DNA of 64,000 nt from Euleptes europaea (Eukaryota; Chordata; Lepidosauria; Squamata; Sphaerodactylidae), in assembly GCF_029931775.1 (NCBI RefSeq), contig NC_079315.1, forward strand, positions 113,146,274 through 113,210,273, given 5' to 3'. Within the stretch, counting starts at the first letter, position 1. Each line of letters starts with the position of its first letter. Made by a program: the position numbers and the translations under genes. The notes beneath the pieces are model-generated. The model did not search any database and was not told where the DNA came from. It was given only the letters and a program-made list of their open reading frames with translations. This document shows positions 1 through 13,200 of the stretch, piece after piece.

Positions 1-320
1 ACTGTGCCCTACATTGGCCCTGCCCCCTTTTTGAAAAGCTTGGCGGGCACCACGGGAAGTAATGCCAGGCACCATTTTAGGCGCCCACAGGCACCAGCTC
101 AGGGAGCCCTGGTCTCACTCAACTTTCCAGCTTTATGCTATTCCCAAGAGATAGTCACTCAACTGCATCCTAAAGATACCAGCAGAAAGAGGCCCCTTAA
201 TGCCCCCAAGGGAAACTTTATTCTACAGCCCATCACATTCATAGTTGGGAACCTGGTACCCATCTTTAACCCAAAGCTTCCTGCAAAACTGGGCTGTTCT
301 CTGGACAACTGGAGTTCAGA
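1..320. other. LIPG intron 7, no feature recognised
   Basis: No exon with lipase homology was found on the minus strand. The sequence has no repeat I can name. Confidence 0.5.
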
Positions 321-678
321 CAGAAGAGGAAGAAGAAGAGGAAGAACAGGAGGAAGAGGAAGAACAAGAAGAGTTGGTTTTTACATGCTGACATTCTCTA
401 CCACTTAAGGAAGAATCAAACCGGCTTACAATCATCTTCCCTTCCCCTCCCCACAACAGACACCCTGTGAGGAAGGTGGGGCTGAGAGAGCTCTAAGAGA
501 AGGGTGACTAGCTCAAGATCACCCAGCTGGCTTCATGTGTACGAGTGGGGAAACCAACCCGGTTCACCAGATTAACGTCCGCCGCTCATGTGGAGGAGTT
601 GGGGATCAAACCCGGTTCTCCAGATTAGAGTCCACCGCTCCAAACCACCGCTCTTAACCACTACACCACGCTGGCTCT
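321..678 (-). mobile_element. tRNA-derived SINE, family S1
   Basis: S1 is the commonest SINE here, about 310-340 bp. In forward sense it begins GAGCCAGCGTGGTGTAGTGG (A-box-like), has a B-box-like GGTTTGATTCCCC, and ends in an AAGAAG-rich tail preceded by AAAACCAACTCTTC. This copy is reverse, and its tail has expanded into a purine run at 321-375. Confidence 0.85.
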
Positions 679-797
679 CAACAGAATGCTCTGAGCTTCC
701 TGAAGGTAAACTGATATGGAGAGAAGCCTGAAGAAATTTCTTTGGAACGACAGATCTAAGAGCTTCCTAAAGACAACGAACCAAAGATGAGGGGCGT

Positions 798-1112
798 CAA
801 TTGTCCACTCAAGACCCTAGCCCCTCAGGCCTTCCTGAATGGCCTCCTGTGAGCCGTAGTGAAATCATTTCCCTGATTAATCAGCTTAAAACGGGGAAGG
901 CTCCAGGACCCGACGGCCTCCCCCCGAACTGTTTAAAGAAAATCTAACATGCTGGGCTTCCCCCCTTGCTACTCTTTTCACTCTTATTGATGCAACAGGG
1001 AGGATGCCCAAAGCTTGGACTAGGGCTATAATAGCCCCTATCTACAAAAAAGGTGATCCACACCTGGTAGTCATTTATCGCCCAATTAGCCTTCTGTCCA
1101 ATTGTCCACTCA
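798..1112 (+). mobile_element. LINE reverse-transcriptase fragment with 14-bp target duplication
   Basis: Reads EIISLINQLKTGKAPGPDG and later RAIIAPIYKKGDP and YRPISLLSN, the fingers/palm region of a non-LTR reverse transcriptase. Flanked by CAATTGTCCACTCA at 798-811 and 1099-1112. Both LINE ends are missing. The clade is not resolved (R4/Vingi-like or CR1-like). The right duplication overlaps the splice donor of LIPG exon 7. Confidence 0.8.
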
Positions 1113-1113
1113 C

Positions 1114-1234
1114 ATTTCCAGAGGCAGAGGCTGGGAGTCACTGTTGGTGCCGTGCAGCGTAACAGAGAAGGTGGGCTCGCTTTCTCCCATGTTCTTGTAG
1201 CTGAAGACGTGTATTTTCATTTGGTAGTGATACA
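1114..1234 (-). CDS. LIPG: LIPG exon 7: start of PLAT domain
   Basis: This exon is 121 nt, the family size for exon 7, with acceptor TCTACAG and donor GTGAGT. Its translation includes [18 protein letters not shown] and [15 protein letters not shown], matching the first strands of the C-terminal PLAT/LH2 domain. The donor sits inside the target duplication of a LINE fragment immediately downstream. Confidence 0.9.
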
Positions 1235-4200
1235 CTGTAGAGATAACAAGGGCAGATGCTTAATGCAGAGCTGCAGACCTGTGGCTGCATTTCAAGCAAT
1301 GGCCAAGGGCTCTTTCCACCAGCTGGTTGGCTTGTAAGTTCCCCAGTTTTGCACAGCAAGCAGGGATGCTGGCTCGGATTTTAAAGGGGAAAGCAGAACA
1401 AATTCAGCAGCAGCCGTGTAGGCCGGTAGCCCTTTAGGGAAAGGGATAGTTTTCTAGGAACAACCAGGGAGGTGGAGCAACTGCGAAGGAAAAGACCCTT
1501 CCAGAGGAGTAGCTGAGTTAGTCCATAGTAGCGAAACCAAACAGAAGTCCAGCGGCACCTTAAAGACCAACAACATATTTCGGCATGAGCTTTCATGAGT
1601 TGGAGCTCATTTCCTCAGGTGCAATGGAAAGAAAGAAAATCATTTTCCTTATTTTTATGCAGAAAACTACATGCCATCTTCTGGGCATGGGTAGGGGTCA
1701 CTGGGGGTTTGGAGGGGGGACGTAGTTGTGAATTTCCTGCATTGTGCCAGGGGTTGGACTAGATGGCCCTGGAGGTCGCTTCCAACTCTATGTCAAAATT
1801 CAGGTGTGGTTCTCACATTTAGATTGAAGTACCAGAACCCAACTGAAGTCCAAATGAGACATAACAGGAAAGCAATTGCGTTTAACAAAAAGCAGTTGTG
1901 TGGAGGTTGAAGGAACAAGGGAGAAGGGAGAAGGGTCTGCTGAACCTTTTCTCCCCTGGCTGTTATTCCATTCAAGATTGCCCCTTCCCAATGAGTCAAG
2001 AAGGCCTCCTCATCGTGCCGCCACTCCCATGATGCCACTTTTGGCGAAAACCCGGAAGTGATGTCATTCCTCTCTTGGAATTGCCAGAAACTATGGTTTT
2101 ACCACAGAGTTTCAGGTGATTCCTAGAATGGTGTGATGTCGCTTATAGGTTTTCCCCAGAAGTGAGGTCACACCGTTGCCTGCCCTCGCATCCCCGCTCC
2201 CCTCCCCCAGTCTAATGTAATATCTAGTTGGGCCTTCAAAAGAACATGATTGACTGCCCAGTTCCTACTGCCTAGGATCTAGGGGTTGACACTCTTTCAG
2301 CTGAAGGGATGCCTGTCCCCTTCCCTTCCCCTACCATTATTCATCCTCCTTCCAAACAATTGGAAAAGGAGACGGGGGGAGAGAGAAAAGCACAAACCAA
2401 AGTGTATCAGTGACATGCCACAAGCAACCTTCCAGGTGTGATCTTCTTTGTACTTCAGACGTTAAAGGTGGCACCCTCCAAAAAATACATAGAAGTATCT
2501 AGTGACTAACAGAATAATGCACTTTCAATCCACTTCAAATGCATTTGCAGCTGGATTTTACTGTGTGGAACAGCAAAATCCACTTGCAAACCATCGTTAA
2601 AGTGGACTGAAAGTGCATTAATCAGCAGGTGCGAAAGCGCCCCTAGGGGGAATGCCAAACCACCTCTGCTCCTCACTTGCCTTGAAAATCCCTTGCCGGG
2701 GTTGCCAGATGCCGGCTGCAACTTGACAGCCCTATACCCACAGGGGGAATGCAGAGGGGGAAGCCCACCTTTGAAAGGCATGTCGGCCCGTGTTTTCAAG
2801 TACATCTTGGTGTTCCTCTTGTTGCGCATCTTCTTGGCGTTGTATCCGATGCCGGTGCAGCGGTTCTTCCGGCAGCTCAAGCAGATCCCTTTCTTGAAGC
2901 GGCTGGAGTCGGTGCATTGGAAGGCAAAGCTCTGCTTATCTTGGTTCACCAGCGAGTCAACGAAGAGGAACACGGAGCGCTCGTGTTCACACCGCATGGC
3001 GTCCCCGATATCTATGGGGGTGGGGAGAGACAGGGGGAAAAGGCACCTGTTTATGAGGCAGTAAAAACCAGACGTTCGCCATCCTGCACCACAACAAAAA
3101 GAAAAGAGACCCCCGTGTGGTCAGATTTACAGGCTCTCTGTAGTTCCGCATGAGCCAAGATTGGCCAGGGATCAGCTACGCCTGCTGCCAGAAATCTTTA
3201 CAGTAGGATGCAGAAGGGCGTCGTAAATCGAAGCTGGACAGCAAACCATAAATACAGAAATGGTCAAATGTGTTACAAAGATTTTACACGTAAGTTTATT
3301 TCAAGTAAAGAAGTAAAAAGAAGAAGATGACGATGAAGACGAAGACGAAGAAGAGTTGGTTTTTATACCCCACTTTTCTCTACCATAAAGAGTCTCAAAC
3401 TGGCTTACAATCTCCTTCCCTTCCTGTCCCCACAACAAACACCTTGAGAGGTAGGTGGGGCAGAGAGAGTTCAGAGAGAACCGTGACTAGCCCAAGGCTA
3501 CCCAGCTGGCTTCATGTGTAGGAGTGGGGAAACCAACCTGGTTCACCAAATTAGAGTCCGTCACTCATGTGGAGGAGTGGGGAATGGGGGACTCTAATCT
3601 GGAGAGTTTAGAGTCTCGCCGCTCTTAACCACTACACCACGCTGGGTGCCAATCATCCAAGAGCAGCAACTGGGAGGAATACTGTTCATTGTGGGGGGTT
3701 TTCATGCTTCCATGATTAAAAATGGTAACTTTCCAAATAGGAAGGATCTGAACATTCACGAAAGGAGCACAGAATTGCCATGAAGGGAACCTTTGACACT
3801 AAATGTGAGGTCGTGGATAGACTGGGGGACTAGGACCCTGGAGAACCCAGGTTCAAATCCCCACCTCTACCATGGACGCTCACTGGGTGATTTAGGGCCC
3901 ATCACAGTCTCTCTGCCTGGCCTACCTCACAGGGCAGTTGTTGTGAGAGAATGGAGGAGGGGAGGACAGTGTTCTAAGCCGCTTTGTGTTCCAACTGGGG
4001 AGAAAAGCATGATGTAAATAAATGCAAATGCAAGACTGCACAAGTTTTCTAGAGAAAAACAGTCCTATACATTAACAGCAGACATATTGTCAGACAGCCT
4101 GGAGCAGAACTGGCCCGCCTCTGTCGCCTCACCAACCCATTTGTTTAACATCTAACACTAAAAGTTCTACACTGGGAAACAGTCCACAGCTATAGGGTTC

Positions 4201-7200
4201 TACCTATTAGTGCCATCTTAATCATGGCAAGTTTTTATTTATTTATTTAAAACATTTATCATCTGCCTTTCTACCTTACAGGAATCTGAGGTGGCTTAAC
4301 AATCTAAACGAAACACAATAAAATGCATAAAAACCACTACTTTAAAATCAATAATTTAAAACAGAAGGTAGGCAGAACTGAACCGAAGCGAATGCCGTCC
4401 TAAATAAAAACATCTTCAACTGCCTCTTGAATGATGAAAGTGAGGGGACCTGGCAAACCTCCCTGGGGAGGTTGTTCCATAACTGTGGGGCTGCCACTAA
4501 AAAGTCCCTGTCTTAGTACCCGCCAGATGAGCTTCTTTGGTTGATAGGACAGTCAAGAGCGCCTCTCCCTGCAGTCTTATTGCCAGGCAGGAATGTATGG
4601 GAGAAGACAGTCCTTCAGATACTGCTGCCCCAAGCCATGGAGTGCTTCAAAGGTCAAAAACAATGCCTTGAATTGGGCTCAGGAGTGGAGTTATTACAAA
4701 TTATTCACTATGGCCGGGTCTGTGAGCCACGGCTTCCAAAACCCCAACTTTAAGCAAGCAGAAGAACTTACTCCCATAGGCAAGCGATCCCAAGACGTCA
4801 GTCAAGGCACACCCTGGCTGGACATCTCCTCCATTGGGGTAGACATCAATGTGACCCACAGGCATCTGGATCCCGATGCTGACACCAAGAGCCTCCCTCG
4901 TGTAAGTGTGCAAGACGTCCACAAAGTCCGCATCGTCAGGAGAGAGACGTTTGTTGGGTTCGACTCCTTCAAACATCGGCCCAGCTGGATCCAAGCCTGA
5001 AGCGTCAATAATGCATGGTCAGTACTTAAGAACATAAGAAGAGCCTTGCTGGATCAGACCAGTGATCCATCCTGTCACACACAGTGGTCAACCAGTTATG
5101 CTGGAGGTCCAACGAAAGGTCATAGAGGCCGAGGCCTTCCCTTGATGTTGCCTTCTGGTTTACTGCCTCTGAACATGGAGGTTCCCTTCAGTCCCCAGAG
5201 CTAGTAGCCTCTGATAGACCTATCCTCCATGACTCTGTCCAATCTCCTTTTAAAGCAGTCTATGCCTGTGGCCATCACTACATCCTCTGGCAGCAAATTC
5301 CACCTTTGAATTACTTGTTGTGTAAAGAAGTATTTCCTTTTGTCCGTCCTGAGTCTACTGCCCAACAGCTTCATTGGATGCCCTCAAGTTCTAGCATTTG
5401 GGTAGAGGGAGAAAAAGTTCTTTCTGTCCACCCTCTCTACGACGTGCATAACTCTATAAACCTCTATCATGTCTCCCCTTAGTCGTCTCTTTTCCAAACT
5501 GAGAAGTCCTGAGTTTGATCCCAACAGAAGTTGGTTTCAGGTAGCCGGCTCAAGGTTGACTCAGCCTCCCATCCTTCCGAGGTTGGTAAAATGAGTACCC
5601 AGCTTGCTGGGGGTAAAGGGAAGATGACTGGGGAAGGCACTGGCAAACTACCCATAAACAAAGTCTGCCTAGTAAACGGCGGGATGTGACGTCACCCCAT
5701 GGGTCAGGAATGACCCGGTGCTTGCACAGGGGACCTTTACCTTTTACACCATAAGTTGGCTGCCACTTGACGGCGTTTTCCACCATATATACATATAAAT
5801 ACACTCAGGCACCATTGATTATATAGCGATCTCAAAAGATTTACTGCAAAACCTGCGGCTTTTGAGGACTCTCCCTTTTTTGATGGTGACCACTTTTCGT
5901 TGGTTCTCCACCTTTCACTATTAACCAACCCGCTTAGTCTAAAACAATGTTACGTTGGCATGGCCCCGGATGAGTCCTGCCTTCCACTTGTTAAACGGAC
6001 TATGGCCACTCTTACCACTATTAAGAATTTAACTAGTTCGGATGAATTTGTAAATAAAACAACGAATGAGTTTGTCAATAATGAGGATGTCTATGATACC
6101 CTGACAAGGTATGATACTATGGTCCATAATCTCCAATGTGGGCTTACAGGTTCTGTCTTTGCTGTAGGGAGGCACCAGGTCAAGGGTACTCATGAATGGT
6201 TTGATGAAGAGTGCAAAGAACTAAAAAAACCATTAGAGCACTCAGGCACCAGATGAACACTCTTACACAGACCCGTTCCAAGCTAGTTGAGTTCAGTTTA
6301 ATTAGATGACAAACCCATCTAGTAGCAGATACTCTTCCACATTTGTTAGAAGCAGCAGTTACTACCCAGAGAGAAGCCGGTATTCCTCCCCAAACTGGGA
6401 ACAAGGGTGGAATAAAGGTAGCCTCACTGGATGGAAACCCAGGACAGCAGCGGGGCTTTTCCAAACTTCCCAAAGAGGAAACGGAGCTTGCGAGACCGTT
6501 CCTTCACAGAGGGGCAGGTCTGGCACTGAACAAGCCCAATTAGGCTTTGCAGATAACAGCAAGAGAAACCTCAGAATTTGCCCGGTTTCTCATGCCATGG
6601 AGGCAGCTCAAGCATTTACAGCGGGGAGAGAGAAGGGTTAATGCTTGAAAGGTCATCTGCTGGCACACTCACCTGTAATCCTGCCTATTGTTCCATGTGC
6701 ATAGTTTCCAGCGTAGCCAGCCACGTGCGCACCAAGGCTGTAGCCAAGCAAGTGGACATTCCGCAGATGGAAATGTTCTTTCTCCTGCAAGGACAAAGTT
6801 AACTGGATCAGCCAGGTGTTGGTGGGTGGATAGAGGGATTCAGGGGTATCTTTGCACGACAGAAGACTTTGCAAGAATTTTCAGTCAAAGAGAGAAGCAT
6901 GCACCCAGTATTCCCAGGTGAGCAAGATTACCCACATGGCTGTTTCGTAAAGTGATGCAAGCTAAGTCTGATGCCTCTGGGCTGGTGAACGATGCTTTCC
7001 TCCAGCCCCCTCCCAAGTTAAAGTTCCCTCCAAGCTTTATTTAGCCATGTAACAGCAGGTTCTATAGCTGCTAGGTATGGGGAGTGGGTGAGCATGGACA
7101 AGGGAAGAATCAGCTATCAATTTATATAAGGGAACACTGGGGCAACAGGCAACTCCATAAGAAGTCATTATTGGTAAGTGATGGCAATGGTAAGAGATGG

Positions 7201-10200
7201 CAAAAGCTGTAAGGATTGTTGGATATAGAAAGCGTTCCCTGCATGTCAGCACAAAAACGGCCCAGTAGCAGATCTGAGCTGCATGGCAAGTGAAGGCGAA
7301 ACAGAGCAACACCATCACTGCCCCCACAGATCCGCACTTTGGCACACAGCCTGGCTTACAACCCGGCAGCATAGCAGCTCTCTTCAGTTTGCATTTCTAA
7401 AGCCTCAGCCCGATGCCTGCTCCTGCTGCAGCCTTGCACAATTTTAAACCGCTTGATGCTCAAATCTTTTTCTCGCAAGCTTCACCTGTAGCCAGTCCAG
7501 CAGTTTCGCCACCTCCTTTCCCACCACCTGGGTGTAGTTGACAGCGTTGGTGTAGAGCTGATGGGCGTAGTCAAGCCAGTCAACCACCACCACGTTGGCA
7601 CTCATCTCCCGTTCCTTGAGAGCCTGCACCAGGCTGCCCAGCCATGTTTCAAAAATGCCACTCATCTGGAAGAAGAAAGTACTCTTAGTTCCTTCCTAGC
7701 TGGTGGACGGCCACCATATAAATAACCCGGCCAAAGAGAAACTTGATTAATGGGGAAGGGATGTGGCTCAGTGGTAGAGCATCTGCTTGGCATGCAGAAG
7801 GTCCCAGGTTCAACCCCCGGCACCTCCAGTTAAAGGGACTGGGCAAGTAGGTGAAGCGAAAAACCTCAGCCTGAGATCCTGGAGAGCCGCTGCCGGCCTG
7901 AGCAGACAATAGTGACTTTGCTGGAGCAAGGGTCTGATTCAGTATAAGGCAGCTTCATGTGTTCAAGCTGCAGCTTTCTATTTATCGAACATTACTCACA
8001 CAAAATATAGACGGGCTTTTTCCAGAGCCCGTTTTGACGCCCTGCCTTCTGCCGTTTTAGATGGAAGGTTTCAACATCGGCCTACGGAGCAATGGTGTTG
8101 CCCCTGTTCGGCCCATGCAGTCGAATCAATCGCACATATAGTGTTGCACTGTGAATTCTGTGATGAAATCAGAACAAACACTATTTCCCTGCTGCTTTCT
8201 CGTTTTAAGCATCTGAACTTTTTTCTGGGGCGACCGGAGTCAAACTATTGCTTGAGGATGGGGAAGCTGCCGTATCCCACACAAAGGCAAAATTCTGCTT
8301 TTTATCCATTAAGAAGAGAAACCCACTCATAAGTAAGGAGGTGGATTAATAGTCTTATATACACAGTATTGTAGCTGAAGTTCGCATAATTCACTTCTGA
8401 CAGTTATATAGTTATCCTTGGCTTATTTATTCAATCAGGGTTTTTAGTTTTTGATAGTATACAGTTTTTCTCTTTTTATAACAATTGTAATTCGTATATA
8501 TGCTGATCTTTGACTGTAACAATAAAGATTGATTGAACATTAATGCACTTGAGTACATGTCTGAGCATTGTGGTTCAGCATTTCTCATTGACCTGCACTT
8601 TGGGCTGATCCCTTTTCTATAATAAACCCCATTCCGTATGCTCAAGACATCCTTATTTACCACGAGCAGATCCAGTTTCTATTGCCTGTCCCGCATGAAT
8701 TACAAACCCTACTTTTCCAGAGGGGTGGTTCTGTTCCTCTGTTGCAGCAAAACAAAACAAGTCCAGCAGCACCTTTAAAGAAGGGCAATATTTATTCCAG
8801 CAGGAGTTTTTGTGAGTCAGAACTCATTCCCCCAGGCCATTTTTTTGGGGGGGGGTTTGCCTTTTAAAATTTCTCTCATGGCGGTTGCGAGAGTTTGTCC
8901 TCCCTGGTTTCCTAGCAGACGGCCCTAAAGAAGGGAAAAACATCTTCGCTCTAGTGCCACGTGTACGAACACATGAGCATTAAGGTACCACGCATAGTGG
9001 CGGCTGCCGTTTCACACACCGCAGCTTGTCAAAGCGAATGTCAAGCTGTTGATGACACTGTAGGATGTTTATCCTCTCTATTAATAACAATAAGTGTGTG
9101 CCGTCAAGTCGCAACTGACTCATGGAGACTCCATGACCATGGGGCTTTTAAGGCAAGAGAGGAGCAGAGGTGGTTTGCCATCGCTTTCCTCTGCATAGCA
9201 GCCCCAATCTTCCTTGGTGGTGGTGGTTCTCATCTAAGGACTGACTATGGCCAACCCAGCTTAGCTTCCAGGTGAGAGACAGCTAGTCTGGGCAATTAGG
9301 TTCCTATCCATTACATCTTCAACAATCCTTTTGGATTGTAATCCTCTAACAATTCCTTTTGTCCTGTTAAACCCTCTTGGCTTTTAAAGCAGTGTGGGGC
9401 AGGCTATCGCGTACAATAAACAAATATAGCACATAACACACAGCAACAATGTATAATGGCAGCTAATGGTGAACATAAAGGCCATGCTGGATCAAACCAA
9501 GGCCCATCAAATCCAGCAGTCTGTATACACAGTGGCCAACCAGGTGCCTCCAGGAAGCCCACAAACAAGACGACTGCAGCAGCACCATCCTGCCTGTGTT
9601 CCACAGCACCTAATACAATAGGCATGCTCCTCTGATACTATAGATCAGAGTTTCCCAAACTTTTTGAGTCATGGAGCACTTTTCAGGTGAGAAATTCATT
9701 ACGGAGAACTAATTTTCATCTAGCACCTATGTCCTAAACCAAATGACAACAGTATTTTTCTTTCCAATCTCTTCATGGAGCACTAGGAGATGTTTCATGG
9801 AGCACCAAGTGCTCCTTGGAGCACAGTTTGGGAACCTTTGCTGTAGAGCATAGGTATGCTTCATGACTAGTATTCATTTTGACTAGTAGCAATGGATAGC
9901 CCCGTCCTCAATAAGAACATAAGAAAAGCTATGCTGGATCAGACCAAGGCCCATCAAGTCCAGCAGTCTGTTCACACAGTGGCCAACCAGGTGCCTCTAG
10001 GAAGCCCCCAAACAAGACGACTGCAGCAGCACCATCCTGCCTGTGTTCCACAGCACCTAATATAATAGGCATGCTTCTCTGATCCTGCAGAGAACAGGTC
10101 TGCATCATGACTAGTATCCATTTTGACTAGTAGCTATGGATAGCCCTCTCCTCCATGAGCATGTCCACTCCTCTTCCAAGGGGGCAGTGGCCTGGCAATC

Positions 10201-13200
10201 CTAGCTGCACCCCTACAGATGGAAGATTCCAGCTGTGAATACTCATCAGCATAAACAAATCCCTGCAAACAGCAAAAGGAGCAAGCAGAGCTTTGCTTTG
10301 CTGTGTCGGTTTTCCATTCGGAGGACGTTCTTTTATAACACAGAGGAATATTCCAAAACGGGACACACACAGCCCGTCCTCTGACACGGCGCAGTCCATT
10401 CTACCAGCAAAACGGTGAGAAAACGCTCACGGCCTCTTAATTGGGCCGTTCCTCTTAAGTGAAGAAAAAATAGGGGAATGAAACCCAGCCTAGAAAACAG
10501 AAGCTGGGTACCAAAGGCTGGGTGGGATAAAGAAGCCAATTGTATAAATCTTAAAAGAGATCAGTTCTTGTAGGTTATCCGGGCTGTGTGACCGTGGTCT
10601 TGGTATTTTCTTTCCCGACGTTTCGGCAGCAGCTGTGGCAGGCATCTTCAGAGGAGTAACACTGAAGGACAGTTACTTATATAACATATTACCAATTATA
10701 CAAACATCTGGTAAGATTGTCTCAGGTTGTTAGGCTGTAAAATATAATTAAACAGCAGGATTGCAAACTCAATTCATTATTATTCTATCTGGAATGATTA
10801 CTTTTATATGTATCTTAAATGTACCAATGGATTAAATATCTCTTTTAAGATGTATACAGTTGGCTTCTTGATAGAGACTACCTTATTGTTATTCTATTTT
10901 TAGACAACCTACATGCCTAGTCTGATATACAATTGGCTTCTTGATAGAGACTACCTTATTGTTATTCTATTTTTTAGACAACCTACATGCCTAGTCTGAT
11001 ATATACTGTCTGTATCTGTATGTTTTACATGGTTTTCAATTGACCATTGAGGAAGGCCAAACAGGCCGAAACGCGTCTGGCAGGTGGTTATAGATATCAA
11101 CCTTAGGAAATGCCATCGTGCTGTCTAAACGTTTTTTAAATAATTTTTATCTTGGCATAGCGCTTTAAATAAATTATATTTTCATTATCTATATATTTTA
11201 TTTATCCCACCATTCCTCTTAAGATAAGAACAACCTGGAGTCACGTCTAACTTCAGCCGCCTTACCGTCCACCCGTGGATGATGAAGAAGCTCTTAGAGG
11301 ACGTGTTGAACTTGCAGTCTTCTAGCCGCCGCTCATCGCCGATGGTGAAGTGGCAGCCGCTGTCAGGGTCGGCCGAGGAGCGAACGCTGAACTTGACCCG
11401 CAGCCTCTGGACTTTCGTTGGCTCTTTGTCCAGCTTCCGCAGCGGAGAGGCGCTTTCATCTGCGATAAGAGCATTCGCCGTTAAACGTGGCTCAGAGGGA
11501 TACAGAGGAGGCCGGAAAGCAAAAGCGAGGCAGAATATCTGCAGAGATCTCAAGGCACGATCTAATGGCCTTAACAGCTTGGCAGCCGCTACTCCAGGCG
11601 CCTGCCAAGGACTCCCTTCCACTTGGAACGGGTTCCCTGGCTTCCTACATGGGGGCAGATTTCATCGAAAGCTTTCCTATTTTATTTTTAGCCTGAACTT
11701 TGTACAACGTTTTTCAAAACCTTGGTGTTCGTTAAGCCAGCCCAGCAGGAATTCCCTTTTTTTAACGTTTATTTTAACACATGAACACAGGAAAGCTGCT
11801 TATACTGAATCAGACCCTTGGTCCACCAAGGTCAGTATTGTCTACTCAGACTGGCAGCAGCTCTCCAGGGTCTCAAGGTAGAGGTCTTTCATATCACCTA
11901 CTGCCTGGTCCTCTTTAACTACAGGTGCCTGGGATTGAACCTGGGGCCTTTTGCATGCCAAGCAGAGGCTCTACCACTGAGCCACGGCCCCTACTCAGAC
12001 TGGGTTTCTAGGGTTTCAGGCGGAGGTCTTTCATATCACCTGCTCTCTGGTCCTTTTAACTGGAGACGCCGGGGATTGAACCTGGAACTTTCTGCATGCC
12101 AAGCAGAGGCTCTACCATTGAGCCTCAGCTCCTCCCCTACTTTTTTTTTCAATGAATGCATTCTGTCAACACAACAGAAGAACCCCAGATTTCGACATTT
12201 TGAGTTCTGCTCTGGTAAAAATAGGTTGGATCCAGTGCAAGGAACTTCCAAGATTGTACAAGGATCCTTGATCGTCTCCCTCCTCCCCAGCAGCCATTTA
12301 TGATCTCAGGGATAGTTTATTCCTGGGGCTAGGAAGGGGTTGTGGCTCAGCGGAAAAGCTTCTGCTTTGCATGAACAAGGTCCCCGGGTTCAATCCCTGG
12401 CATCTCCTGTTAAAAGGACCAGGTAGAAGGAGAAGTGAATGATCTCCACCTGAGATCCTGGAGAGCGGCTGCCAGTCTGAGTACACAATACGGACCTTGA
12501 TGGACCGAGTGTCTGATTCGGTATGAGGCAGCCTCATGTGCATTTGTGTTTGCCAGACCTGTGTGGAAAGGGGGTGGGGGAATCACTCCCATAACCATTG
12601 GGAGAGTGAAAAATCATTCAGTTTTGTCAGCAGAGCTGCAATTTCTCAAGAGTCAGAAGGGAGGGATCCCCTAGCTTCCCAACCCCCTATGGGTATTATT
12701 CCACAGGCTTCCTGAAACCCCCAGAATAAACTCTGAAGAGATTGGAAATGGCTGCTTAGGGGATGGACAGCCAGGGAGACCTGCAGTTATCTGTCCTTTC
12801 CGCCGACAGATTACGGGATCCACACCAATATTTCTGGTAATCCAGGGAGAAATTCAGCAGAGAAAAATCATGTGAGCGTCACTGCTTGGTGCAATGTGCA
12901 TGACGGTTCCCAATTTTCATCCACATAAATAATCCTCTAAAGTATGTTGGACTTGAAAAAGACGGGCCACCTACTTTGCAGCGATAGCTGAACAGGGATT
13001 GGAACCCAGGTCCCCCTAGCACACATTGCCAACTCTGTGTCTACTGCATTGATGCTTTCTCATGACTTTTAAAATAAAGACTTCATTGATACCAAGACTT
13101 TCTTCTCAATGGGGACCCAAAGCGGCTTACATAATTCTCCTCGCCTCCATTTTATCCCCACATCAGCCCCGTGAGGCAGGTTAGGCCGAGAGAGTGTGCG

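Noticed and set aside
1-797. Search for LIPG exons 8-10 left of exon 7
   Set aside because: No reading on the minus strand resembles the rest of the PLAT domain, so these exons are taken to lie outside the window.
2693-3153. Plus-strand open frames over LIPG exon 6
   Set aside because: They are shadows of the minus-strand exon, which has family homology and correct splice sites.
7752-7830. Possible tRNA-Ala gene (also at other S2 copies)
   Set aside because: The tRNA-like part continues into a shared 130-bp non-tRNA tail and recurs many times, so these are SINE heads.
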